NCBI GenBank assembly: GCA_027017165.1
Contig: JALURF010000029.1
Coordinates: forward strand, 1-6,030
Origin: Thermofilaceae archaeon
GTDB taxonomy: Archaea; Thermoproteota; Thermoprotei; Thermofilales; B69-G16
Reading direction: 5' to 3'
DNA: 6,030 nt
In this document: in pieces, positions 1 to 5,636 of the stretch
Numbering within the stretch: position 1 is the stretch's first letter
Layout of the letters: each line of letters opens with the position of its first letter
Notes under the pieces: generated by a model
What the model was told of the DNA's origin: nothing
What the model saw: the letters and a program-made list of their open reading frames with translations, nothing else
Database searches by the model: none
Made by a program: the position numbers and the translations under genes

Positions 1-1
1 A

Positions 2-40
2 GAAAAATGTATCGAAAAACTAGAAATAGGTAAAGTTTAA
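2..40 (+). CDS. Possible 3' end of an upstream gene (C-terminal fragment)
   Basis: From base 2 one + strand frame is open and reads EKCIEKLEIGKV before a TAA stop at 38-40. The other two + frames hit stops sooner or at about the same place. The charged, helix-like composition would suit the C-terminus of a protein encoded to the left of the window. Only 12 residues are visible, so no family can be named and chance is a real alternative. If it is real, the gene ends 46 bases before the arginine deiminase start, in the same direction, and its stop codon overlaps the TATA-like box proposed for that gene. Confidence 0.3.
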   Translation, partial: EKCIEKLEIGKV

Positions 41-42
41 AA
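36..42 (+). promoter_or_regulatory. Putative archaeal TATA box for the arginine deiminase gene
   Basis: TTTAAAA at 36-42, preceded by a purine-rich GGTAAAG that could act as a BRE. At the usual archaeal spacing of about 25 bases, transcription would start near 62-67. That gives a leader of roughly 20-25 bases, long enough to carry the ribosome-binding site at 77-81. Identified by position and composition only. Confidence 0.4.
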
Positions 43-76
43 CGTTGGCTTTATGATGTAATGTAAAGTCGCTGGC

Positions 77-81
77 AGGTG
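77..81 (+). promoter_or_regulatory. Ribosome-binding site that decides the TTG start of arcA
   Basis: AGGTG lies five bases before the TTG at 87 and matches part of the archaeal consensus GGAGGTGA. It supports the TTG start. The in-frame stop TGA at 54-56 leaves no ATG, GTG or TTG codon between it and base 87. The GTG at 79-81 is in another frame. Confidence 0.55.
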
Positions 82-86
82 TTCGA

Positions 87-1280
87 TTGCGATTACGGTT
101 AAGAATATGTTCAGAATACGAAAGATTGCGGGCAGTGCTAGTTCATAGACCGGGTTCTGAAATAGAATGTCTAACTCCGTCAAATGTGAGAGATTTCTTG
201 TTCGACGACATCCCCTTCTTAGATAAGCTACAGGAAGAACACGACTACTTTGTGAAAATCCTAAAAGAACAAGGGGCTTCTGTATATTACTTCAGGGATT
301 TACTAGTCGACGTATTAAAAATAGAAGACGTTAAAAAAGAAATAGTCTACAAAACCTTAAAACTGCATAGATGTTGCAAAATAAATCCCGACTTATTGGT
401 AGATCTCGATGCAGAAGCTTTAGCCGATCTGTTAATTACGGGGTTGGCACAGCCCGAATTAAAGAAATTAGGTGGAGGGAGTAGTTGTGGAAAATATTTC
501 TTAATCCCGCCGCTCCCAAATCTATACTTTACAAGAGATATAGGCGCTGTAATCCATAATGGGGTTATATGCACAAAAATGTTCTACAGAGTGAGGACGC
601 GAGAAAGTCTCTTAATGCGATACATTTTCATTCACCATCCAATATTCCGTGAGAACCCCGTATTCTTTGACAATATAAAGGATGGAAATGGAGAATTCGC
701 AATCGAAGGAGGGGATATAGTGGTAATAAACGAGTCGGCGGTTGCTATAGGGCGGGGTGAAAGGACAAATCATCGTACGATAGAATACGTGGCTGAGCGT
801 TTACTCGAGAATACACCAGTGGATAGAGTATACGAGGTTAAAGTGCCTCCTACTAGGATATGCCTCCACCTAGATACCGTCTTTACGATCATAGATGAAG
901 ATGTCGTCGTAGTATATCCAGAAGTTTTAAAGGAAAAAGCCAGAGTTACGGTGTATAAAGGGAAAAACGGCTCAGAAATCATTAACGAGAATCCGAATAT
1001 AGGTTTTCTAAGAGTCTTAAGAGAAGAACTGGGAAGCTTTACCACCGTACTAACTGGCGGAGGAAATGGAGTAGCTGTCGAGAGAGAACAGTGGAGTAAC
1101 GGAACAAATACCCTAGCCGTGCGCCCCGGCGTAGTCATAACCTACGACCGCAACAAGAAAACTAACGAAGTACTTAGAGAAATTTTAGGAGAGAGAAACG
1201 TCATAGAGATCCCAAGCTCTGAGCTAATCCGAGGAAGAGGAGGGCCTCGATGCATGACCATGCCTCTGGTGAGGGGATAA
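87..1280 (+). CDS. arcA: Arginine deiminase (L-arginine to L-citrulline and ammonia)
   Basis: Arginine deiminase hydrolyses L-arginine to L-citrulline and ammonia, the first step of the arginine deiminase pathway; it acts in the cytoplasm. The 397 residues match the usual length of about 400, and the guanidino-modifying enzyme signatures appear in order: VHRPG with downstream PSN at 19-33; FTRD at 148-151 (substrate-binding Asp151); EGGD at 207-210 (Glu207); GRGERT at 222-227; HLDTVFT at 261-267 (catalytic His261 and Asp263); NTLAVRPG at 341-348; and C-terminal GRGGPRCMTMP at 383-393 with nucleophile Cys389. Arg384 corresponds to the substrate-contacting arginine of characterised deiminases. 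Every expected catalytic residue is present, so the enzyme should be active. Arg388 precedes the nucleophile where some bacterial enzymes have His. The start is TTG, supported by an SD. No ornithine carbamoyltransferase, carbamate kinase or antiporter gene is visible nearby. An amidinotransferase is less likely because of the FTRD, GERT and CMTMP motifs. Confidence 0.93.
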   Translation: MRLRLRICSEYERLRAVLVHRPGSEIECLTPSNVRDFLFDDIPFLDKLQEEHDYFVKILKEQGASVYYFRDLLVDVLKIEDVKKEIVYKTLKLHRCCKINPDLLVDLDAEALADLLITGLAQPELKKLGGGSSCGKYFLIPPLPNLYFTRDIGAVIHNGVICTKMFYRVRTRESLLMRYIFIHHPIFRENPVFFDNIKDGNGEFAIEGGDIVVINESAVAIGRGERTNHRTIEYVAERLLENTPVDRVYEVKVPPTRICLHLDTVFTIIDEDVVVVYPEVLKEKARVTVYKGKNGSEIINENPNIGFLRVLREELGSFTTVLTGGGNGVAVEREQWSNGTNTLAVRPGVVITYDRNKKTNEVLREILGERNVIEIPSSELIRGRGGPRCMTMPLVRG

Positions 1281-1304
1281 TTTACAAAATAATCTCAATA
1301 GTTT

Positions 1305-1323
1305 GCTAGAAACGAGCTCTAGC
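1305..1323 (+). terminator. Small perfect hairpin after arcA, possible 3'-end signal
   Basis: GCTAGA at 1305-1310 and TCTAGC at 1318-1323 form a perfect 6-bp stem around a 7-base loop, 24 bases after the arcA stop, followed by pyrimidine-rich DNA. Archaeal termination depends mainly on T-rich tracts rather than hairpins. The hairpin may instead stabilise the RNA end, or may be chance. Confidence 0.25.
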
Positions 1324-1344
1324 CTTACTCTGACGCTATCTTCT

Positions 1345-1384
1345 CTATGTTTCAAAATTTTCTACATAGCATCCTTTATTTTCT
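1345..1384 (+). terminator. Inverted repeat with T-rich tail in the convergent spacer
   Basis: CTATGT at 1345-1350 pairs with ACATAG at 1364-1369 around a loop containing AAAATTTT. The + strand then runs into CCTTTATTTTCT (1373-1384). The T-rich tail makes this the better candidate terminator for arcA. As an inverted repeat it could also fold in the transcript of the convergent membrane-protein gene, which ends at 1391 on the other strand, but that strand has no T-rich tail here. Confidence 0.35.
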
Positions 1385-1390
1385 AGCTAA

Positions 1391-2185
1391 TTAAATTGGT
1401 ATAGGTTTTCTCCGATATAGTCTATAAGTCGTTACCATAGTAGCTACTATTATCGACCATATCGAGACAAGTCTAACGGCTGGCATATTTACCCGATGTA
1501 TAGAGAGCATGATTTGATTATGAGTTAGGAAAAGGGCAGAATATGTGAAAACGAGTATAGTAGATGTTGCGGTCAAATCCATAAATCTGCTAGGCTTAAA
1601 TATGAGATATTCTTTTCTCTTTTTCTCGAATTCTTTTTTCAATACTAAAAATAGGAATATAGAGAGCGAAATTATAGTTAAAAATCCGGAAAGGCTAACC
1701 CGCGGCATATTTACAGCTTTTAACCTGAATAACAGCAAGATCGATACTAGGAGGAGAAGCGATATACACCATCCCTTCTTAGACAACAACTGATGGTTCC
1801 AATCTCTCGGAGCTACACGATTTGCGATATAGAAAGTCAGAACTCCTTGAAGAATACCCCACCACACCAGGTTTATGAAGAGCATATTGCCCCAGTTTAC
1901 CCCCAAAAAGAGAGGAGGAGTGAAAAATCCGCTCGGCAAGATCAACCCAGCGACTAAGCCGAAAAAGAATCCAAGACTTATTAGATGATAATCTCCAAGC
2001 CTATACCTCGCAATTAAATCCTCTAGCATCGTAAAATAGGCAAAATATACTCCAAAGAGAAATAGAAAGAGAACCGGGTGAGCTAGCAGATCGTTTACCC
2101 CTCTCATGGAATACTCGAATAATAGGTTGAAAATAACAGCTACGAGGATAAGCCTCCATCTACTTCTAGACGCCATATGTTTCAC
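1391..2185 (-). CDS. Polytopic membrane protein of unknown function with an internal repeat
   Basis: I do not recognise this family. The protein has 264 residues and about eight hydrophobic segments, near 11-27, 35-57, 68-86, 100-122, 138-154, 166-183, 202-221 and 235-256, so it is an integral membrane protein. Basic clusters follow the sixth segment (KKEFEKKRKE, 183-192) and the eighth (RLYRRK, 255-260), which suggests those ends face the cytoplasm. The second half looks duplicated: VNMPRVSL at 158-165 and VNMPAVRL at 232-239 sit 74 residues apart, each in a loop between two hydrophobic segments and each followed by a segment and a basic cluster. No catalytic motif, transporter signature or signal peptidase site is evident. 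The start could be GTG (base 2185) or ATG (base 2176, giving 261 residues). GTGA just before the ATG could be a weak SD, while the TATA-like box fits a leaderless GTG start. Confidence 0.75.
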   Translation of the reverse strand: MKHMASRSRWRLILVAVIFNLLFEYSMRGVNDLLAHPVLFLFLFGVYFAYFTMLEDLIARYRLGDYHLISLGFFFGLVAGLILPSGFFTPPLFLGVNWGNMLFINLVWWGILQGVLTFYIANRVAPRDWNHQLLSKKGWCISLLLLVSILLLFRLKAVNMPRVSLSGFLTIISLSIFLFLVLKKEFEKKRKEYLIFKPSRFMDLTATSTILVFTYSALFLTHNQIMLSIHRVNMPAVRLVSIWSIIVATMVTTYRLYRRKPIPI

Positions 2186-2354
2186 TACTCAATATGTTCT
2201 AACTCAATTATATTGTTACGGTACTGCAACGTGTTGTGTAGAGAACAAACTTCAAACTATATGTAACGAGATATATCCTACATGAATTCCTACTAAACCT
2301 CTACTTTATAATTTTGTATTTACTGGTTACATAAGTGAAACGACTTCGGTAATA
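2186..2354. other. 169-base intergenic region between GH4 and membrane-protein genes
   Basis: This AT-rich spacer follows the GH4 stop and precedes the membrane-protein start on the minus strand. It holds the putative TATA box at 2207-2214. I see no ORF, RNA gene fold or strong hairpin. Short elements such as GTTAC (2215-2219), its reverse complement GTAAC and GATATATC are too short to interpret. There is no long T-run to mark the end of the GH4 transcript. Confidence 0.5.
2207..2214 (-). promoter_or_regulatory. Putative TATA box for the membrane-protein gene
   Basis: The minus strand reads AATATAAT here, centred about 25 bases before the GTG at 2185. That spacing places the transcript start at or very near the start codon, so the mRNA would be leaderless, or would have an 8-10 base leader if the ATG at 2176 is used. 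Confidence 0.4.
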
Positions 2355-3725
2355 TCAATTAAAGTGTCTGGCCATTTCTCTATTCTCAGGTATGGATAAG
2401 AGAGCGTTTATAACTTCATCTACGTGTTGAGGAGATTTAGTTCTAGGATCCGTTATCAACCACTCGAAAAGCAGATCTCTCCCTCCTTCTAGAAAAGCCT
2501 CGAGCGCCCACTCCATTCTCATCATCCTTGGATAAATGACATATTTCATTATTCTCTCAGGCAGGCGCTTCCCGGTTATTCTATGAACTCCCCCACCATC
2601 CACTCTAGCTGGAATCTCCACAGTGACGTCATTCGGTATACCAGCGATAGCTCCTCTATTGGGCACATTTACTTGTCGAATGCTTTCCTCATTGTTAGCT
2701 ATAGAGTTTATTACAGGCACCACTTCTTCATCGCTCCTCTCGGGAGGATATAAACTCGTCAACGGTAGAGACTTTTTCAGGGCATCCTTTATTTTTTCAA
2801 TTTCCCTAATATGACCTTTCAAATAGATGGTCCATCCGATCTCTGAGTCGGGACCGCCGAGAGGACCGAACCACTTTTTCTTAGTTTCTAAATTCCAGTG
2901 ATATTTCCAAGTGCCGTTTCTAACAGTGTCGCCTACCGGGAAAAGTCCATACACCTTGTACATATCGACGGCAGCGGGTGACATCTGGACATCAAACGGG
3001 TCTTTCTGCTCTCTACGCCAATGTCTCCAATAATCTTCAGCGTTTTTTTCAATCCACTCGTCGAGGAGCGGATAAGCGTCCTCTCCCTTATAGCGGAACT
3101 TGGTCAACCATATCGTGTGGTTAAAGCCTATAGCCTCGAACTCTGCCTCTTCGAAATTTAAACCTAGGACTCTAGCTATATCTTTACAGCCTAGATGACC
3201 GTGGCAAAGCCCGATAACCTTTACCTTGCTCTCCCTGCCTACTAGCGTGGTGATCTCGAAGACGGGATTCGCCAACTCGATAAGCCATGCGTCTGGACAT
3301 GCTTCCTCGATATCTCTCACGATGCTCATGACGAGTTTAAACTGGTAGTAGCCCCATACCGTATGATAGTCGGAGACCATATTCCACTCAACGCTGTTAA
3401 TCCCTCTATAATAGCCATACTTCTCCGATATCATCCGCATCTTTTCGTAGTAGCCGTGTCCCATCGCCATAGCCATATTTACGACGAAATCGGCATCAAC
3501 TAGGGCTTTCCGCCTATCCATGGTCTTCTCGATCTTTAAATCAGCCTTAACCTCGGAGGCATATCTAGTAGCAAAGCCGTAAGCCAAATCCAACCTCTCC
3601 CTATCAATATCCACTAAGACTATTCGACTGCCGTATAGCTCTGGAGTAACGCATAAATCGCGAATAATTTTCGCAGACCAGGCGACGCTACCAGCGCCTA
3701 TAATTGCTATTTTAACGCCCGGCAT
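2355..3725 (-). CDS. Glycoside hydrolase family 4 enzyme, CHG type (probable alpha-glucuronidase or related)
   Basis: GH4 enzymes cleave glycosides by a redox mechanism: NAD+ oxidises C3 of the sugar, a divalent metal (usually Mn2+) assists elimination, and the hydride is returned. The 456 residues match the family length. The Rossmann loop GAGSV is at 10-14, with Asp39 ending the second strand (VLVDID), an NAD+-ribose ligand in such folds. ANP is at 152-154. CHGH at 174-177 supplies metal ligand Cys174, and GFNH at 200-203 supplies metal ligand His203. GH4 subfamilies differ after the cysteine; CHG is associated with alpha-glucuronidase, whereas CHS and CHE go with alpha-glucosidase and alpha-galactosidase, and CN(V/I)P or CDMP with 6-phospho-glycosidases. 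A free uronide-type substrate is therefore likelier than a phosphorylated sugar. Family assignment is firm, substrate tentative. No signal peptide is seen, so it should be cytoplasmic. The ATG start has a GAGATGAT ribosome-binding site. No sugar transporter is nearby. Confidence 0.9.
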   Translation of the reverse strand: MPGVKIAIIGAGSVAWSAKIIRDLCVTPELYGSRIVLVDIDRERLDLAYGFATRYASEVKADLKIEKTMDRRKALVDADFVVNMAMAMGHGYYEKMRMISEKYGYYRGINSVEWNMVSDYHTVWGYYQFKLVMSIVRDIEEACPDAWLIELANPVFEITTLVGRESKVKVIGLCHGHLGCKDIARVLGLNFEEAEFEAIGFNHTIWLTKFRYKGEDAYPLLDEWIEKNAEDYWRHWRREQKDPFDVQMSPAAVDMYKVYGLFPVGDTVRNGTWKYHWNLETKKKWFGPLGGPDSEIGWTIYLKGHIREIEKIKDALKKSLPLTSLYPPERSDEEVVPVINSIANNEESIRQVNVPNRGAIAGIPNDVTVEIPARVDGGGVHRITGKRLPERIMKYVIYPRMMRMEWALEAFLEGGRDLLFEWLITDPRTKSPQHVDEVINALLSIPENREMARHFN

Positions 3726-3728
3726 CGT

Positions 3729-3736
3729 ATCATCTC
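3729..3736 (-). promoter_or_regulatory. Strong archaeal ribosome-binding site for the GH4 gene
   Basis: GAGATGAT on the minus strand ends three bases before the ATG at 3725. It differs by one base from GAGGTGAT, the complement of the 3' end of archaeal 16S rRNA, and so fixes the start of the GH4 gene. Confidence 0.55.
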
Positions 3737-3756
3737 AACACCAAAACATATTCTGG

Positions 3757-3764
3757 TATAAAAG
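3757..3764 (-). promoter_or_regulatory. Putative TATA box for the GH4 gene
   Basis: CTTTTATA on the minus strand is centred about 35 bases before the GH4 ATG, in the 60-base gap after the DUF362 gene. Transcription would start around 3734, leaving a leader of only some 8-10 bases that just includes the ribosome-binding site. It suggests GH4 can be transcribed independently of the gene before it. Confidence 0.4.
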
Positions 3765-3785
3765 TGATTTGAACTAGCTAGAAAT

Positions 3786-4712
3786 CTATCGTCGAATCCC
3801 TAAATCGTACAATTCCTCTTCTACTCTTTTCTTTTCCTCAGATGTAAGTCGCCAATTAAGCTGATACCTATACGTGCTGTGAGGCTTAAACCTCTTTCGA
3901 TACCTCAGCCAATCTTCAACTCCGACTACCTTAATCTCCTCAGGGTCTATGCGCCCATATCCCCACTCCGATAAGTAGTTGAGATATCCGATATCACGCG
4001 GATCAAAGCCCATCAAGACAGCCGTCGCGGCATCTACTGTAAGAGGATTTCGCCCGCCCAGAGCTAAGCCCAACTTAATCGGCGTACCGCCGATGGGCCC
4101 ATTGCCTTCCATACCGACATACCCATCTACCAGGGCGAGTTTAGGCATTAAACGCGTGGCTAAATAGGCTAAAGAAAGGTTTATCGCCTTATACCCCTGA
4201 TGTATCTTAGACCTGTCCCAAGGCAGAATAGCGCCTACAACAACATTTTTAATCGACAAAGTGGCAACTACAGTGTCATGAGTTTTCGGCCTAACAATCG
4301 ACACTAAGTAATCGCATTCAAGCATAGTCTTCGAAACTCTAATCTTTATATCTCTCTTTAAATTTCGCCCCCACACATAGAATTCTTCATAATCATCACC
4401 GCTCAAATCGAGAAACTCCACACCGTAATCCGCCAAGCGGGTATAGCCGAATCTTTCGAGAGCATCTCTAAAACTACCTCCCACGGCGGGAGCCTCCGCT
4501 ATTACAACCTTACAGCAACCGCCTAAATACCTCAAATACTCCTCTACAGCCTCGACAGGAGTAGCGCTTAACAAAGTACGCGCAGAGACGAAATTCACCT
4601 TTACTACTATGTTCTTTGCTCTACGGGCATCCTCGAGAACATCCATCAGCCTTAAAACCTTCCCAACTCCTATACCCGTGCCCGTGGACTCAGCTACAAA
4701 CACTTCAGACAT
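3786..4712 (-). CDS. DUF362 family protein without an iron-sulfur motif
   Basis: The 308 residues carry the features of the DUF362 family (PF04015), whose biochemical role is not settled. In order: VVKVN at 36-40; IAEAPAVGGSFRDALERFGY at 71-90; the family hallmark around RPKTHDTVVATLSIKN at 141-156, leading into VVVGAILP; LVDGYVGMEGNGPIGGTP at 194-211; and VDAATAVLMGFDP at 226-238. Many DUF362 proteins are fused to or accompanied by ferredoxin-type 4Fe-4S modules. Here no CxxCxxC cluster is present, only isolated cysteines (66, 67 and 133), so this is the domain alone. No signal peptide or membrane segment is evident. It lies 42 bases after the nuclease gene and 60 before the GH4 gene on the same strand. 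The ATG start lacks a close SD, but a TATA-like box about 27 bases upstream suggests a leaderless mRNA. Family placement is confident; function is unknown. Confidence 0.87.
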   Translation of the reverse strand: MSEVFVAESTGTGIGVGKVLRLMDVLEDARRAKNIVVKVNFVSARTLLSATPVEAVEEYLRYLGGCCKVVIAEAPAVGGSFRDALERFGYTRLADYGVEFLDLSGDDYEEFYVWGRNLKRDIKIRVSKTMLECDYLVSIVRPKTHDTVVATLSIKNVVVGAILPWDRSKIHQGYKAINLSLAYLATRLMPKLALVDGYVGMEGNGPIGGTPIKLGLALGGRNPLTVDAATAVLMGFDPRDIGYLNYLSEWGYGRIDPEEIKVVGVEDWLRYRKRFKPHSTYRYQLNWRLTSEEKKRVEEELYDLGIRR

Positions 4713-4736
4713 ACATTAGAGAATAACTCCTACTCC

Positions 4737-4744
4737 TATAAAAT
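4737..4744 (-). promoter_or_regulatory. Putative TATA box giving a leaderless DUF362 transcript
   Basis: ATTTTATA on the minus strand lies in the 42-base gap after the nuclease stop codon, centred about 27-28 bases before the DUF362 ATG at 4712. Transcription would start at about 4713, practically on the start codon. The nearest SD-like motif (GGAG) is too far from the ATG, consistent with leaderless translation. Confidence 0.45.
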
Positions 4745-4754
4745 GGTCCTGTAG

Positions 4755-5570
4755 TTATTTAGCCAACCTCTTAGCCTCCTTTATTGCAGCCACCGCTCTA
4801 TCGAGCGGAACGCCAGCCAAATGATGTAGATCTTCAGGTTCTAAAAGCGTCAGATCTTTTGCGAGCACCACGCCCGCCTCTAATAATTTCCGAATAGCGT
4901 GGTCGTTCAACGAGAAGAGAGCGGTCACAGGATAGAGCTTCTTCTCCTCGACCATCTTCTCTAACCCATATTCACGCGGATACCGCCACCCAGTGAGCTT
5001 AACCCCGACACAGTTCGAGTATTTGAGAGCTTCTTTCGTAAACTTAGTATTAGTCGCCAACCACGCCTTATCAAATTTCTTCTTTAAATCTAAAAATCTA
5101 GCATAAACGTACAGTGCAGTTTTCAAATCAACGTAGATGCCGGGAGAATTATGGTATTTACACTCAACCATATACCTCACGCCATCTTTAACGGCGACGA
5201 TATCAACTTCATGAACTACACATTCACCTCTAATCAACTGATTTGTCTCTACGTGATAGCCGTACATCTTGAGAAGTTGGGCGAAATATTCTTCGAAAGG
5301 ATAGCCTTGTGGTCCCAGCAACATTATAGATTCTTTTAACCGATACCTATTCGCAGCTGTGACATCTTCCTCCAAAAGAGTGTTCACTACTATGCGGTAA
5401 ATCTCTCTAGTGCTGACGCCGCTTCTAACTCTACTTGAAACTTCTTCTACAACCTTTACAGCCAAACCATAGCGTACTCTAGCTCTCAAAAGACTTTCCA
5501 AAAGCTTCTCACGGCTGAACTTCTCCTTTTCCTTTGAAGCTTTTATAATGAATCTTTCAGTCAGAGGCAC
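4755..5570 (-). CDS. ATP-cone / Mrr-like PD-(D/E)XK nuclease with helix-hairpin-helix-like C-terminus
   Basis: The 271 residues appear to hold three parts. Residues 5-85 resemble an ATP-cone, the nucleotide-binding regulatory domain of ribonucleotide reductases and NrdR: a basic strand FIIKASKEKEK (7-17), FSREKLLESLLRA (18-30) and a helical remainder ending near YRLKESI (76-82). Residues 90-195 resemble the Mrr_cat (PF04471) nuclease fold: FEEYFAQLL helix at 92-100, HEVDIVA at 120-126, then VECKYH at 135-140. This gives the catalytic set Asp123, Glu136 and Lys138, with Glu93 or Glu94 as a possible further acid. Residues 224-271, including LLEPEDLHHLAGVPLDRAVAA from 242, resemble a helix-hairpin-helix DNA-binding tail. 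The predicted role is a DNA endonuclease gated by ATP or dATP; no methyltransferase or specificity gene is adjacent, so a classical restriction pair is not supported. The GTG start is forced by an in-frame TAA four codons upstream and has a strong SD. It follows the protease gene by 66 bases. Confidence 0.82.
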   Translation of the reverse strand: MPLTERFIIKASKEKEKFSREKLLESLLRARVRYGLAVKVVEEVSSRVRSGVSTREIYRIVVNTLLEEDVTAANRYRLKESIMLLGPQGYPFEEYFAQLLKMYGYHVETNQLIRGECVVHEVDIVAVKDGVRYMVECKYHNSPGIYVDLKTALYVYARFLDLKKKFDKAWLATNTKFTKEALKYSNCVGVKLTGWRYPREYGLEKMVEEKKLYPVTALFSLNDHAIRKLLEAGVVLAKDLTLLEPEDLHHLAGVPLDRAVAAIKEAKRLAK

Positions 5571-5572
5571 CG

Positions 5573-5579
5573 CCCTCCT
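5573..5579 (-). promoter_or_regulatory. Strong ribosome-binding site with short spacing for the nuclease GTG start
   Basis: The minus strand reads AGGAGGG, two bases before the GTG at 5570; the GGAGG core is three bases away. The spacing is short, but the only other in-frame start candidate nearby is a TTG at codon 24, which would delete the first ATP-cone strand. An in-frame TAA lies just upstream of the SD, so this start is well supported. Confidence 0.6.
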
Positions 5580-5596
5580 AAATTAATTAAAATCGC

Positions 5597-5604
5597 TTAA
5601 TAAA
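5597..5604 (-). promoter_or_regulatory. Possible TATA-like element upstream of the nuclease gene
   Basis: TTTATTAA on the minus strand is centred about 30 bases before the nuclease GTG. At normal spacing it would start transcription inside the ribosome-binding site, so it fits poorly. The T/A-rich stretch just after the protease stop (5621-5636) is an alternative position that would leave a leader of about 35 bases. The nuclease may also be read from the protease promoter. Confidence 0.2.
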
Positions 5605-5620
5605 TGGAATTCTGCACAGC

Positions 5621-5636
5621 AAAATACTAAAATAAA
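5621..5636 (-). terminator. T-rich tract after the protease gene, possible terminator
   Basis: Directly after the protease TAG the minus strand reads TTTATTTTAGTATTTT. Archaeal RNA polymerase tends to terminate at clustered T-runs, so this could end or attenuate the protease transcript before the nuclease gene. The tract is interrupted, so readthrough is possible, and it could equally serve as an AT-rich promoter element. Confidence 0.35.

Noticed and set aside
79..81. GTG just upstream of arcA as an alternative start
   Set aside because: It is in a different frame from the arginine deiminase; it more likely forms part of the AGGTG ribosome-binding site.
347..574. Open frame of 75 codons on the minus strand inside arcA
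   Set aside because: It is opposite conserved arginine deiminase motifs and shows no protein-like pattern.
770..1138. Open frame of 122 codons on the minus strand within arcA
   Set aside because: It lies entirely opposite the well-supported arginine deiminase gene, has no recognisable motif, and is low-complexity Ser/Thr/Val-rich, as antisense frames often are.
1305..1369. Inverted repeats considered as an attachment site or transposon end
   Set aside because: The stems are only 6 bp, there is no transposase or integrase, and no target-site duplication flanks them.
1545..1793. Open frame of 82 codons on the + strand inside the membrane-protein gene
   Set aside because: It is antisense to a coherent polytopic membrane protein, has no family features and no convincing ribosome-binding site.
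3467..3484. Third near-copy of the CATATTTAC element, inside the GH4 gene
   Set aside because: It encodes conserved-looking GH4 sequence (VVNMAMAM region) and matches the membrane-gene repeats only over a short AT-rich core, so it is best explained by chance.
2623..5339. Short + strand frames at 2623-2814, 3979-4167 and 5151-5339
   Set aside because: Each is opposite conserved segments of the GH4, DUF362 or nuclease genes and has no independent support.
4755..5570. Interpreting the nuclease as NrdR or a ribonucleotide reductase fragment
   Set aside because: Only the N-terminal ATP-cone-like part resembles these. There is no NrdR zinc ribbon, and the following domain has the HEVDIVA...ECK nuclease pattern.
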